DNA of 64,000 bases, taken from NCBI GenBank assembly GCA_963556195.1, contig OY744519.1, forward strand, positions 221,708,491-221,772,490. The letters run 5' to 3'. Shown here piece by piece: positions 22,930-36,192 of the stretch. The stretch's first letter is position 1, and each line of letters begins with the position of its first letter. This DNA is from Sepiola atlantica. Its lineage: Eukaryota > Mollusca > Cephalopoda > Sepiida > Sepiolidae. The notes under the pieces are model-generated. The model saw nothing but the letters and a program-made list of their open reading frames with translations. It was not told the DNA's origin and made no database searches. A program made the position numbers and the translations under genes.

Positions 22930-24290
22930 CTTGAACTGCCGGAGATATGTCGAACCAAACTGAATACGCAAAACATCAACAAAATTTAGCGCGTTTTAAA
23001 GTTGATATCGCTTTTGTTTATAACTTCCACATTTATTCGAATTGTGCAACAAAACTTTGCAGACAGTCGAGGAGACGTATGTTCTACCGCAGTACCAAGT
23101 TTCAGAAGTGCAGCTCTTGTACTGCCGGAGATATGTCGATACAAACTGAATACGCAAAACATCAAAAAAATTTAGCGCGTTTTAAAGTTGATATCGCTTT
23201 TGTTTATAACTTCCACATTTATTCGAATTGTGCAACGAAACTTTGCAGACAGTAACGGATAGGCCTTTTCTACTGAAGGACTAAGTTTCAGAAGTGCAGC
23301 TCTTGTACTGCCGGAGATATGTCGATACAAACTGAATACGCAAAAAATCAACAAAATTTAGCGCGTTTTGAAGTTGATATCGCTTTTGTTTATAACTTCC
23401 TTATTTATTCGAATTGTGCAACGAAACTTTGCAGACAGTCGCGGAGCGACATGTTCTACTGAAGTACAAAGTTTCAGAACTGCAGCTCTTGTACCACCGG
23501 AGATATGTCGATACAAACTGAATACGCAAAACATCAACAAAATTTAGCGCGTTTTAAAGTTGATATCGCTTTTGTTTATAACTTCCACATTTATTCGAAT
23601 TGTGCAACGAAACTTTGCAGACAGTCGCGGATAGGTCTTTTCGACTGAAGTACCAAGTTTCAGAAGTGCAGCTCTTGTACTGCCGGAGATATGTCAATAC
23701 AAACTGAATACGCAAAACATCAACAAAATTTAGCGCGTTTTAAAGTTGATATCGCTTTTGTTTATAACTTCCACATTCATCTGAATTGTGCTACGAAACT
23801 TTGCAGACAGTCGCGGATAGGCCTTTTCTACTGAAGTACCAAGTTTCAGAAGTGCAGCTCTCGTACTGCCGGAGATATGTCGATACAAACTGAATACGCA
23901 AAACATCAACAAAATTTAGCGCGTTTTAAAGTTGATATCGCTTTTGTTTATAACTTCCAGATTTATTCGAATTGTGCAACGAAACTTTGCAGACAGTCGC
24001 GGAGACATATGTTCTACTGAAGTACCAAGTTTCAGAAGTGCAGCTCTTGTACTGCCGGAGATATGTCGATACAAACTGAATACGCAAAACATCAACAAAA
24101 TTTAGCGCGTTTTAAAGTTGATATCGCTTTTGTTTATAACTTCCACATTTATTCGAATTGTGCAACGAAACTTTGCAGACAGTCGCGGATAGGCCTTTTC
24201 TACTGAAGTACCAAGTTTCAGAAGTGCAGCTTTTGTACTGCCGGAGATATGTCGATACAAACTGAATACGCAAAACTTCAACAAAATTTA
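22930..24290. repeat. Array IV block related to 32230-33400
   Basis: The private variants ATGTCGAACCAAACTG (22947), GTCGAGGAGACGTATGTTC, GTACCACCGGAGAT and the ATCTGAATTGTGCTACG unit occur here. They recur in the same order from 32248, offset by about 9301 bp at the left and 9115 bp further right. The 186-bp change in offset means this copy has one extra unit, the one at 23172-23354 with CAGTAACGGATAGG. Confidence 0.75.
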
Positions 24291-25402
24291 GCGCCTTTTA
24301 AAGTTGATATCGCTTTTGTTTATAACTTCCAGGTTTATTCGAATTGTGCAACGAAACTTTGCAGACAGTCGCGGAGACATATGTTCTACTGAAGTACCAA
24401 GTTTCAGAAGTGCAGCTCTTGTACTGCCGGAGATATGTCGATACAAACTGAATACGCAAAACATCAACAAAATTTAGCGCGTTTTAAAGTTGATATCGCT
24501 TTTGTTTATAACTTATACATTTATTCGAATTGTGCAACGAAACTTTGCAGACAGTCGCGGATAGGCCTTTTCTACTAAAAGACCAAGTTTCAGAAGTGCA
24601 GCTCTTGTACTGCCGGAGATATGTCGATACAAACTGAATACGCAAAACATCAACAAAATTTAGCGCGTTTTAAAGTTGATATCGCTTTTGTTTATAACTT
24701 CCACATTTATTCGAATTGTGCAACGAAACTTTGCAGACAGTCGCGAGGACATATATTCTACTGCGTAACCAAGTTTCAGAAGTGCAGCTCTTGTACTGGT
24801 GGAGATATGTCGATACAAACTGAATACGCAAAACATCAACAAAATTTAGCGCGTTTTAAAGTTGATATCGCTTTTGTTTATAACTTCCACATTTATTCGA
24901 ATTGTGCAACGAAACTTTGCAGACAGTCGCGGATAGGCCTTTTCTACTGAAGTACCAAGTTTCAGAAGTGCAGCTTTTGTACTGCCGGAGATATGTCGAT
25001 ACAAACTGAATACGCAAAACATCAACAAAATTAAGCGCGTTTTAAAGTTGATATCGCTTTTGTTTATAACTTATACATTTACTCGAATTCTGCAACGAAA
25101 CTTTGCAGACAGTCGCAAATAGGCCTTTTCTACTGAAGTACCAAGTTTCAGAAGTGCAGCTCTTGTACTGCCGGAGATATGTCGATACAAACTGAATACG
25201 CAAAACTTCAACAAATTTAGCGCGTTTTAAAGTTGATATCGCTTTTGTTTATAACTTCCAGATTTATTCGAATTGTGCAACGAAACTTTGCAGACAGTCG
25301 CGGAGACATATGTTCTACTGAAGTACCAAGTTTCAGAAGTGCAGCTCTTGTACTGCCGGAGATATGTCGATACAAACTGAATACGCAAAACATCAACAAA
25401 AT

Positions 25403-28400
25403 TTAGCGCGTTTTAAAGTTGATATCGCTTGGGTTTATAACTTCCACATTTATTCGAATTGTGCAACGAAACTTTGCAGACAGTCGCAGGTAGGCCTTTT
25501 CTACTGAAGTACCAAGTTTCAGAAGTGCAGCTCTTGTACTGCCGGAGATATGTCGATACAAACTGAATACGCAAAACATCAACAAAATTTAGCGCGTTTT
25601 AAAGTTGATATCGCTTTTGTTTATAACTTCCACATTTATTCGAATTGTGCAACGAAATTTTGCAGAGATAAGCGGAGTCACATGTGCTACTGAAGTACTA
25701 AGTTTCAGAAGTGCAGCTCTTGTACTGCCGGAGATATGTCGATACAAACTGAATACGCAAAACATCAACAAAATTTAGCGCGTTTTGAAGTTGATATCGC
25801 TTTTGTTTATAACTTCCACATTTATTCGAATTGTGCAACGAAACTTTGCAGAGACATGCGGAGTCATATGTGCTACTGAAGTACCAAGTTTCAGAAGTGC
25901 AGCTCTTGTACTGCCGGAGATATGTCAATACAAACTGAATACGCAAAACATCAACAAAATTTAGCGCGTTTTAAAGTTGATATCGCTTTTGTTTATAACT
26001 TCCACATTTATTCGAATTGTGCAACGAAACTTTGCAGACAGTCGCGGATAGGCCTTTTCTACTGAAGTACCAAGTTTCAGAAGTGCAGCTCTTGTACTGC
26101 CGGAGATATGTCGATACAAACTGAATACGCCAAACTTCAACAAAATTTAGCGCGTTTTAAAGTTGATATCGCTTTTGTTTATAACTTCTACATTTATTCG
26201 AATTGTGCAACGAAACTTTGCAGACAGTCGCAGATAGGCCTTTTCTACTGAAGTACAAAGTTTCAGAAGTGCAGCTCTTGTACTGCCGGAGATATGTCGA
26301 TACAAACTGAATACGCAAAACATCAACAAAATTTAGTGCGTTTTAAAGTTGATATCGCTGTTGTTTATAACTTCCACATTTATTCGAATTGTGCAACGAA
26401 ACTTTGCAGACAGTCGCGGAAACACATGTTCTACTGAAGTATCAAGTTTCAGAAGTGCAGCTCTTGTACTGCCGGAGATATGTCGATACAAACTGAATAC
26501 GCAATACATCAACAAAATTTAGCGCGTTTTAAAGTTGATATCGCTTTTGTTTATAACTTCCACATTTATTCGAATTGTGCAACGAAACTTTGCAGACAGT
26601 CGCGAAGACACATGTTCTACTGACGTACCAACTTTCAGAAGTGCAGCTTTTGTACTGCCGGAGATATGTCGATACAAACTGAATACGCAAAACATCAACA
26701 AAATTTAGCGCGTTTTAAAGTTGATATCGCTTTTGTTCATAACTTCCACATTTATTCGAATTGTGCAACGAAACTTTGCAGACTTTCGCGGATAGGCCTT
26801 TTCTACTGAAGTACCAAGTTTCAGAAGTGCAGCTCTTGTACTGCCGGAGATATGTCGATACAAACTGAATACGCAAAACATCAACAAAATTTAGCGCGTT
26901 TTAAAGTTGATATCGCTTTTGTTTATAACTTAACCATTTATTCGAATTGTGCAACGAAACTTTGCAGACAGTCGCGGATAGGCCTTTTCTACTGAAGTAC
27001 CAAGTTTCAGAAGTGCAGCTCTTGTACTGCCGGAGATATGTCGATACAAACTGAATACGCAAAACTTCAACAAAATTTAGCGCGTTTTAAAGTTGATATC
27101 GCTTTTGTTTAATACTTCCACATTTATTCGAATTGTGCAACAAAACTTTGCAGACAGTCGCGGAGACACATGGTCTGCTGAAGTAACAACTTTCAGAAGT
27201 GCAGCTCTTGTACTGCCGGAGATATGTCGATACAAACTGAATACGCAAAACATCAACAAAATTTAGCGCGTTTTAAAGTTGATATCGCTTTTGTTTATAA
27301 CTTCCACATTTATTCGAATTGTGCAACGAAACTTTGCAGACAGTCATGGATAGGCTTTTTACTACTGAAGTATTAAGTATCAGAAGTGCAGTTCTTGTAC
27401 TGCCGGAGATATGTCGATACAAACTGAATACGCAAAACATCAACAAAATTTAGCGCGTTTTAAAGTTGATATCGCTTTTGTTTATAACTTCCACATTTAT
27501 TCGAATTGTGCAACGAAACTTTGCAGACAGTCATGGATAGGCCTTTTACTACTGAAGTATTAAGTATCAGAAGTGCAGTTCTTGTACTGCCGGGGATATG
27601 TCGATACAAACTGAATACGCAAAACATCAACAAAATTTAGCGCGTTTTAAAGTTGATATCGCTTTTGTGTATAACTTCTACATTTATTCGAATTGTGCAA
27701 CGAAACTTTGCAGACAGTCGCGGAGACATATGTTCTACTGCAGTACTAAGTTTCAGAATTGCAGCTCTTGTACTGCCGGAGATATGTCGATACAAACTGA
27801 ATACGCAAAACATCAACAAAATTTAGCGCGTTTCAAAGTTGATATCGCTTTTGTTTATAACTTTCACATTTATTCGAATTGGGCAACGAAACTTTGCAGA
27901 CAGTCGCTGATAGGCCTTTTCTACTGAAGTACCAAGTTTCAGAAGTGCAGCTCTTGTACTGCCGGAGATATGTCGATACAAACTGAATACGCAAAACATC
28001 AACAAAATTTAGCGCGTTTTAAAGTTGATATCGCTTTTGTTTATAACTTCCACATTCATTCGAATTGTGCAACGAAACTTTGAAGACAGTCGCGGAGACA
28101 CATGTTCTACTGACGTACCAACTTTCAGAAGTGCAGCTTTTGTACTGCCGGAGATATGTCGATACAAACTGAATACGCAAAACATCAACAAAATTTAGCG
28201 CGTTTTAAAGTTGATATCGCTTTTGTTTATAACTTCCACATTTATTCGAATTGTGCAACGAAACTTTGCAGACTGTCGCGGATAGGCCTTTTCTACTGAA
28301 GTACCAAGTTTCAGAAGTGCAGCTCTTGTACTGCCGGAGATATGTCGATACAAACTGAATACGCAAAACATCAACAAAATTTAGCGCGTTTTAAAGTTGA

Positions 28401-28430
28401 TATCGCTTTTGTTTATAACTTAACCATTTA
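25403..28430. repeat. Array IV block P1 (recurs 10.6 kb to the right)
   Basis: About 3 kb shares its order of variant units with 36193-39034. The left part is offset 10790 bp and the part from 26147 onward is offset 10604 bp. This copy has one extra unit (25961-26143) and the partner lost or never gained it. Marker variants include GATATCGCTGTTGTTTATAA, GCAATACATCAAC, GACGTACCAACTTTCAG, AACTTAACCATTTA, GTCATGGATAGGCTTTTTAC and ATTCGAATTGGGCAACG. Confidence 0.85.
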
Positions 28431-29682
28431 TTCGAATTGTGCAACGAAACTTTGCAGACAGTCGCGGATAGGCCTTTTCTACTAAAGTACCAAGTTTCAG
28501 AAGTACAGCTCTTGTACGACCGGAGATATGTCGATACAAACTTGATACGCAAAACTTCAACAAAATTTAGCGCGTTTTAAAGTTGATATCGCTTTTGTTT
28601 AATACTTCCACATTTATTCGAATTGTGCAACGAAACTTTGCAGACAGTCGCGGAGACACATGTTCTACTGAAGTACCAACTTTCAGAAGTGCAGCTCTTG
28701 TACTGCCGGAGATATGTCGATACAAACTGAATACGCAAAACATCAACAAAATTAAGCGCGTTTTAAAGTTGATATCGCTTTTGTTTATAACTTTCACATT
28801 TATTCGAATTGTGCAACAAAACTTTGCAGACAGTCGCGGATAGGCCTTTACTACTGAAGTACCAAGTTTCAGAAGTGCAGCTCTTGTACTGCCGGAGATA
28901 TGTCGATACAAACTGAATACGCAAAACATCAACAAAATTTAGCGCGTTTTAAAGTTGATATCGCTTTTGTTTATAACTTCCACATTTATTCGAATTGTGC
29001 AACGAAACTTTGCAGACATACGCGGAGACACATGTGCTACTGAAGTACCAAGTTTCAGAAGTGCAGCTCTTGTACTGCCGGAGATATGTCGATACAAACT
29101 GAATACGCAAAACATCAACAAAATTTAGCGCGTTTTAAAGTTGATATCGCTTTTGTTTATAACTTCCACATTTATTCGAATTGTGCAACGAAACTTTGCA
29201 GAGATAAGCGGAGTCACATGTGCTACTGAAGTACCAAGTTTCAGAAGTGCAGCTCTTGTACTGCTAGAGATATGTCGATACAAACTGAATACGCAAAACA
29301 TCAAGAAAATTTAGCGCGTTTTAAGGTTGATAACGCTTTTGTTTATAACTTCCACATTAATTCGAATTGTGCAACGAAACTTTGCAGACAGTCGCGAGGA
29401 CATATATTCTACTGAAGTACCAAGTGTCAGAAGTGCAGCTCTTGTACTGCCGGAGATATGTCGATACAAACTGAATACGCAAAACTTCAACAAAATTTAG
29501 CGCGTTTTAAAGTTGATATCGCTTTTGTTTATAACTTCCACATTTATTCGAATTGTGCAACGAAACTTTGCAGACAGTCGCGGAGACATATGATCTACTG
29601 AAGTACTAACTTTCAGAAGTGCAGCTCTTGTACTGCCGGAGATATGTCGATACAAACTGAATACGCAAAACATCAACAAAAT

Positions 29683-31911
29683 TTAGCGCGTTTTAAAGTT
29701 GATATCGCTTTTGTTTATAACTTCCACATTTATTCGAATTGTGCAACGAAACTTTGCAGACAGTCGCGGATACGCCTTTACTACTAAAGTACCAAGTTTC
29801 AGAAGTGCAGCTCTTGTACTGCCGGAGATATGTCGATACAAACTGAATACGCAAAACATCAACAAAATTTAGCGCGTTTTAAAGTTGATATCGCTTTTGT
29901 TTATAACTTCCACATTTATTCGAATTGTGCAACGAAACTTTGCAGACAGTCGCGGAGACACATGTTCTACTGAAGTACCAAGTTTCAGATGTGCAGCTCT
30001 TGTACTGCCGGAGATATGTCGATACAAACTGAATACGCAAAACATCAACAAAATTTAGCGCGTTTTAAAGTTGATATCGCTTTTGTTTATAACTGCCACA
30101 TTTATTCGAATTGTGCAACGAAACTTTGCAGACAGTCGCAGAGACACATGTTCTACTTAAGTACTAAGTTTCAGAAGTGCAGCTTTTGTACTACCGGAGA
30201 TATGTCAGTACAAACTGAATACGCAAAACATCAACAAAATTTAGCGCGTTTTAAAGTTGATATCGCTTTTGTTTATAACTTCCACATTTATTCGAATTGT
30301 GCAACGAAACTTTGCAGACAGTCGCGGATAGGCCTTTGCTACTGAAGTACCAAGTTTCAGAAGTGCAGCTCTTGTACTGCCGGAGATATGTCGATACAAA
30401 CTAAATACGCAAAACATCAACAAAATTTAGTGCGTTTTAAAGTTGATATCGCTTTTGTTTATAACTTCCACATTTATTCGAATTGTGCAACGAAACTTTG
30501 CAGACAGTCGCGGAGACACATGTTCTACTGAAGTATCAAGTTTCAGAAGTGCAGCTCTTGTACTGCCGGAGATATGTCGATACAAACTGAATACGCAAAA
30601 CATCAACAAAATTTAGCGCGTTTTAAAGTTGATATCGCTTTTGTTTATAACTTCCACATTTATTCGAATTGTGCAACGAAACTTTGCAGACAGTCGCGGA
30701 GACACATGTTCTACTGAAGTACCAAGTTTCAGAAGTGCAGCTCTTGTACTGCCGGAGATATGTCGATACAAACTGAATACGCAAAACATCAACAAAATTT
30801 AGCGCGTTTTAAAGTTGATATCGCTTTTGTTTATAACTTCCACATTTATTCGAATTGTGCAACGAAACTTTGCAGAGATAAGCGGAGTAACATGTGCTAC
30901 TGAAGTACCAAGTTTCAGAAGTGCAGCTCTTGTACTGCGGGAGATATGTCGATACAAACTGAATACGCAAAAAATCAACAAAATTTAGCGCGTTTTAAAG
31001 TTGATATCGCTTTTGTTTATAACTTCCACATTTATTCGAATTGTGCAACGAAACATTGCAGACAGTCGCGGAGACATATGTTCTAATGCAGTACGAAGTT
31101 TCAGAAGTGCAGCTCTTGTACTGCCGGAGATATGTCGATACAAACTGAATACGCAAAACATTAACAAAATTTAGCGCGTTTTAAAGTTGATATCGCTTTT
31201 GTTTATAACTTCCACATTCATTCGAATTGTGCAACGAAACTTTGCAGACAGTCGCGGATAGGCCTTTTCTACTGACGTACCAAGTTTCAGAAGTGCAGCT
31301 TTGGTACTGCCGGAGATATGTCGATACAAACTGAATACGCAAAACATCAACAAAATTTAGCGCGTTTTAAAGTTGATATCGCTTTTGTTTATAACTTCCA
31401 CATTTATTCGAATTGTGCAACGAAACTTTGCAGACAGTCGCGGATAGGCCTTCTCTACTGACGTACCAAGTTTCAGAAGTGCAGCTCTTGTACTGCCGGA
31501 GATATGTCGATACAAACTGAATACGCAAAACATCAACAAAATTTAGCGCGTTTTAAAGTTGATACCGCTTTTGTTTATAACTTCTACATTTATTCGAATT
31601 GTGCAACGAAACTTTGCAGAGATAAGCGGAGTCACATGTGCTACTGAAGTACCAAGTTTCAGAAGTGCAGCTCTTTTACTGCCGGAGATATGTCGATACA
31701 AACTGAATACGCAAAACATCAACAAAATTTAACGCGTTTTAAAGTTGATATCGCTTTTGTTTATAACTTCCATATTTATTCGAATTGTGCAACGAAACTT
31801 TGCAGACAGTCGCGGATAGGCCTTTTCTACTGAAGTACCAAGTTTCAGAAGTGCAGCTCTTGTACTGCCGGAGATATGTCGATACAAACTGAATACGCAA
31901 AACATCAACAA
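29683..31911. repeat. Array IV block S1 (recurs 24 kb away)
   Basis: This block shares its unit order with 53687-55915 at an offset of 24004 bp (129 units plus 10 bp). Markers include TTTCAGATGTGCAG, GTCAGTACAAACTG, TTAGTGCGTTTTAAAG, CGAAACATTGCAGACAG, TTCTAATGCAGTACG, ACATTAACAAAATTTAG, GCAGCTTTGGTACTG and GATACCGCTTTTG. The long separation with preserved order implies a large duplicated or transposed array segment. Confidence 0.86.
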
Positions 31912-32229
31912 AATTTAGCGCGTTTTAAAGTTGATATCGCTTTTGTTTATAACTTCCACATTTATTCGAATTGTGCAACGAAACTTTGCAAAGATAAGCG
32001 GAGTCACATGTGCTACTGAAGTACCAAGTTTCAGAAGTGCAGCTCTTGTACTGCCGGAGATATGTCGATACAAACTGAATACGCAAAACATCAACAAAAT
32101 TTAGCGCGTTTTAAAGTTGATATCGCTTTTGTTTATAACTTCCACATTTATTCGAATTGTGCAACGAAACTTTGCAGACAGTCATGGATAGGCCTTTTCT
32201 ACTGAAGTATTAAGTATCAGAAGTGCAGC

Positions 32230-33400
32230 TCTTGAACTGCCGGAGATATGTCGAACCAAACTGAATACGCAAAACATCAACAAAATTTAGCGCGTTTTAA
32301 AGTTGATATCGCTTTTGTTTATAACTTCCACATTTATTCGAATTGTGCAACGAAACTTTGCAGACAGTCGAGGAGACGTATGTTCTACCGCAGTACCAAG
32401 TTTCAGAAGTGCAGCTCTTGTACTGCCGGAGATATGTCGATACAAACTGAATACGCAAAACATCAACAAAATTTAGCGCGTTTTGAAGTTGATATCGCTT
32501 TTGTTTATAACTTCCACATTTATTCGAATTGTGCAACGAAACTTTGCAGACAGTCGCGGAGCGACATGTTCTACTGAAGTACAAAGTTTCAGAACTGCAG
32601 CTCTTGTACCACCGGAGATATGTCGATACAAACTGAATACGCAAAACATCAACAAAATTTAGCGCGTTTTAAAGTTGATATCGCTTTTGTTTATAACTTC
32701 CACATTTATTCGAATTGTGCAACGAAACTTTGCAGACAGTCGCGGATAGGCCTTTTCGACTGAAGTACCAAGTTTCAGAAGTGCAGCTCTTGTACTGCCG
32801 GAGATATGTCGATACAAACTGAATACGCAAAACATCAACAAAATTTAGCGCGTTTTAAAGTTGATATCGCTTTTGTTTATAACTTCCACATTTATCTGAA
32901 TTGTGCTACGAAACTTTGCAGACAGTCGCGGATAGGCCTTTTCTACTGAAGTACCAAGTTTCAGAAGTGCAGCTCTCGTACTGCCGGAGATATGTCGATA
33001 CAAACTGAATACGCAAAACATCAACAAAATTTAGCGCGTTTTAAAGTTGATATCGCTTTTGTTTATAACTTCCACATTTATTCGAATTGTGCAACGAAAC
33101 TTAGCAGACAGTCGCGAGGACGTATGTTCTACTGCGTAACCAAGTTTCAGAAGTGCAGCTCTTGTACTGCCGGAGATATGTCGATACAAACTGAATACGC
33201 AAAACATCAACAAAATTTAGCGCGTTTTAAAGTTGATATCGCTTTTGTTTATAACTTCCACATTTATTCGAATTGTGCAACGAAACTTTGCAGACAGTCG
33301 CGGATAGGCCTTTTCTACTGAAGTACCAAGTTTCAGAAGTGCAGCTTTTGTACTGCCGGAGATATGTCGATACAAACTGAATACGCAAAACTTCAACAAA
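32230..33400. repeat. Array IV block related to 22930-24290
   Basis: This partner copy lacks the extra 186-bp unit. Its right part continues into the GTCGCGAGGACGTATG and CTGCGTAACC variant family, which is also present around 24740, 33860, 34420 and 35170. Confidence 0.72.
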
Positions 33401-36192
33401 ATTTAGCGCGTTTTAAAGTTGATATCGCTTTTGTTTATAACTTCCAGATTTATTCGAATTGTGCAACGAAACTTTGCAGACAGTCGCGGAGACATATGTT
33501 CTACTGAAGTACCAAGTTTCAGAAGTGCAGCTCTTGTACTGCCGGAGATATGTCGCTACAAACTGAATACGCAAAACATCAACAAAATTTAGCGCGTTTT
33601 AAAGTTGATATCGCTTTTGTTTATAACTTCCACATTTATTCGAATTGTGCAACGAAACTTTCCAGACAGTCGCGGATAGGCCTTTTCTACTGAAGTACCA
33701 AGTATTAGAAGTGCAGCTCTTGTACTGCCGGAGATATGTCGATACAAACTGAATACCCAAAACATCAACAAAATTTAGCGCGTTTTAAAGTTGATATCGC
33801 TTTTGTTTACAACTTCCACATTTATTCGAATTGTGCAACGAAACTTTGCAGACAGTCGCCAGGACATATGTTCTACTGCGTAACCAAGTTTCAGAAGTGC
33901 AGCTCTTGTACTGCCGGAGATATGTCGATACAAACTGAATACGCAAAACATCAACAAAATTTAGCGCGTTTTAAAGTTGATATCGCTTTTGTTTATTACT
34001 TTCACATTTATTCGAATTGTGCAACGAAACTTTGCAGACAGTCGCGGATAGGCCTTTTCTACTGAAGTACCAAGTTTCAGAAGTGCAGCTTTTGTACTGC
34101 CGGAGATATGTCGATACAAACTGAATACGCAAAACATCAACAAAATTTAGCGCGTTTTAAAGTTGATATCGCTTTTGTTTATAACTTATACATTTATTCG
34201 AATTGTGCAACGAAACTTTGCAGACAGTCGCGGATAGGCCTTTTCTACTGAAAGACCAAGTTTCAGAAGTGCAGCTCTTGTACTGCCGGAGATATGTCGA
34301 TACAAACTGAATACGCAAAACATCAACAAAATTTAGCGCGTTTTAAAGTTGATATCGCTTTTGTTTATAACTTCCACATTTATTCGAATTGTGCAACGAA
34401 ACTTTGCAGACAGTCGCGAGGACATATATTCTACTGCGTCACCAAGTTTCAGAAGTGCAGCTCTCGTACTGGTGGAGATATGTCGATACAAACTGAATAC
34501 GCAAAACATCAACAAAATTTAGCGCGTTTTAAAGTTGATATCGCTTTTGTTTATAACTTCCACATTTATTCGAATTGTGCAACGAAACTTTGCAGACAGT
34601 CGCGGATAGGCCTTTGCTACTGAAGTACCAAGTTTCAGAAGTGCAGCTCTTGTACTGCCGGAGATATGTCGATACAAACTGAATACGCAAAACATCAACA
34701 AAATTTAGCGCGTTTTAAAGTTGATATCGCTTTTGTTTATTACTTTCACATTTATTCGAATTGTGCAACGAAACTTTGCAGACAGTCGCGGATAGGCCTT
34801 TTCTACTGAAGTACCAAGTTTCAGAAGTGCAGCTTTTGTACTGCCGGAGATATGTCGATACAAACTGAATACGCAAAACATCAACAAAATTTAGCGCGTT
34901 TTAAAGTTGATATCGCTTTTGTTTATAACTTATACATTTATTCGAATTGTGCAACGAAACTTTGCAGACAGTCGCGGATAGGCCTTTTCTACTGAAAGAC
35001 CAAGTTTCAGAAGTGCAGCTCTTGTACTGCCGGAGATATGTCGATACAAACTGAATACGCAAAACATCAACAAAATTTAGCGCGTTTTAAAGTTGATATC
35101 GCTTTTGTTTATAACTTCCACATTTATTCGAATTGTGCAACGAAACTTTGCAGACAGTCGCGAGGACATATATTCTACTGCGTCACCAAGTTTCAGAAGT
35201 GCAGCTCTTGTACTGGTAAAGATATGTCGATACAAACTGAATACGCAAAACATCAACAAAATTTAGCGCGTTTTAAAGTTGATATCGCTTTTGTTTATAA
35301 CTTCCACATTTATTCGAATTGTGCAACGAAACTTTGCAGACAGTCGCGGATAGGCCTTTTCTACTGAAGTACCAAGTTTCAGAAGTGCAGCTTTTGTACT
35401 GCCGGAGATATGTCGATACAAACTGAATACGCAAAGCTTCAACAAAATTTAGCGCGTTTTAAAGTTGATATCGCTTTTGTTTATAACTTATACATTTACT
35501 CGAATTTTGCAACGAAACTTTGCAGACAGTCGCAAATAGGCCTTTTCTACTGAAGTACCAAGTTTCAGAAGTGCAGCTTTTGTACTGCCGGAGATATGTC
35601 GATACAAACTGAATACGCAAAACTTCAACAAAATTTAGCGCGTTTTAAAGTTGATATCGCTTTTGTTTATAACTTCCAGATTTAATCGAATTGTGCAACG
35701 AAACTTTGCAGACAGTCGCGGAGACATATATTCTACTGAAGTACCAAGTTTCAGAAGTGCAGCTCTTGTACTGCCGGAGATATGTCGATACAAACTGAAT
35801 ACGCAAAACATCAACAAAATTTAGCGCGTTTTAAAGTTGATATCGCTTTTGTTTATAACTTCCACATTTATTCGAATTGTGCAACGAAACTTTGCAGACA
35901 ACCGCGGATAGGCCTTTTCTACTAAAGTACCAACTTTCAGAAGTGCAGCTCTTGTACTGCCGGAGATATGTCGATACAAACTGAATACGCAAAACATCAA
36001 CACAATTTAGCGCGTTTTAAAGTTGATATCGCTTTTGTTTATAACTTCCACATTTATTCGAATTGTGCAACGAAACTTTGCAGACAGTCGCGGATAGGCC
36101 TTTTCTACTGGAGTACCAAGTTTCAGATTTGCACCTCTCGTACTGCCGGAGATATGTCGATACAAACTGAATACGCAAAACATCAACAAAAT

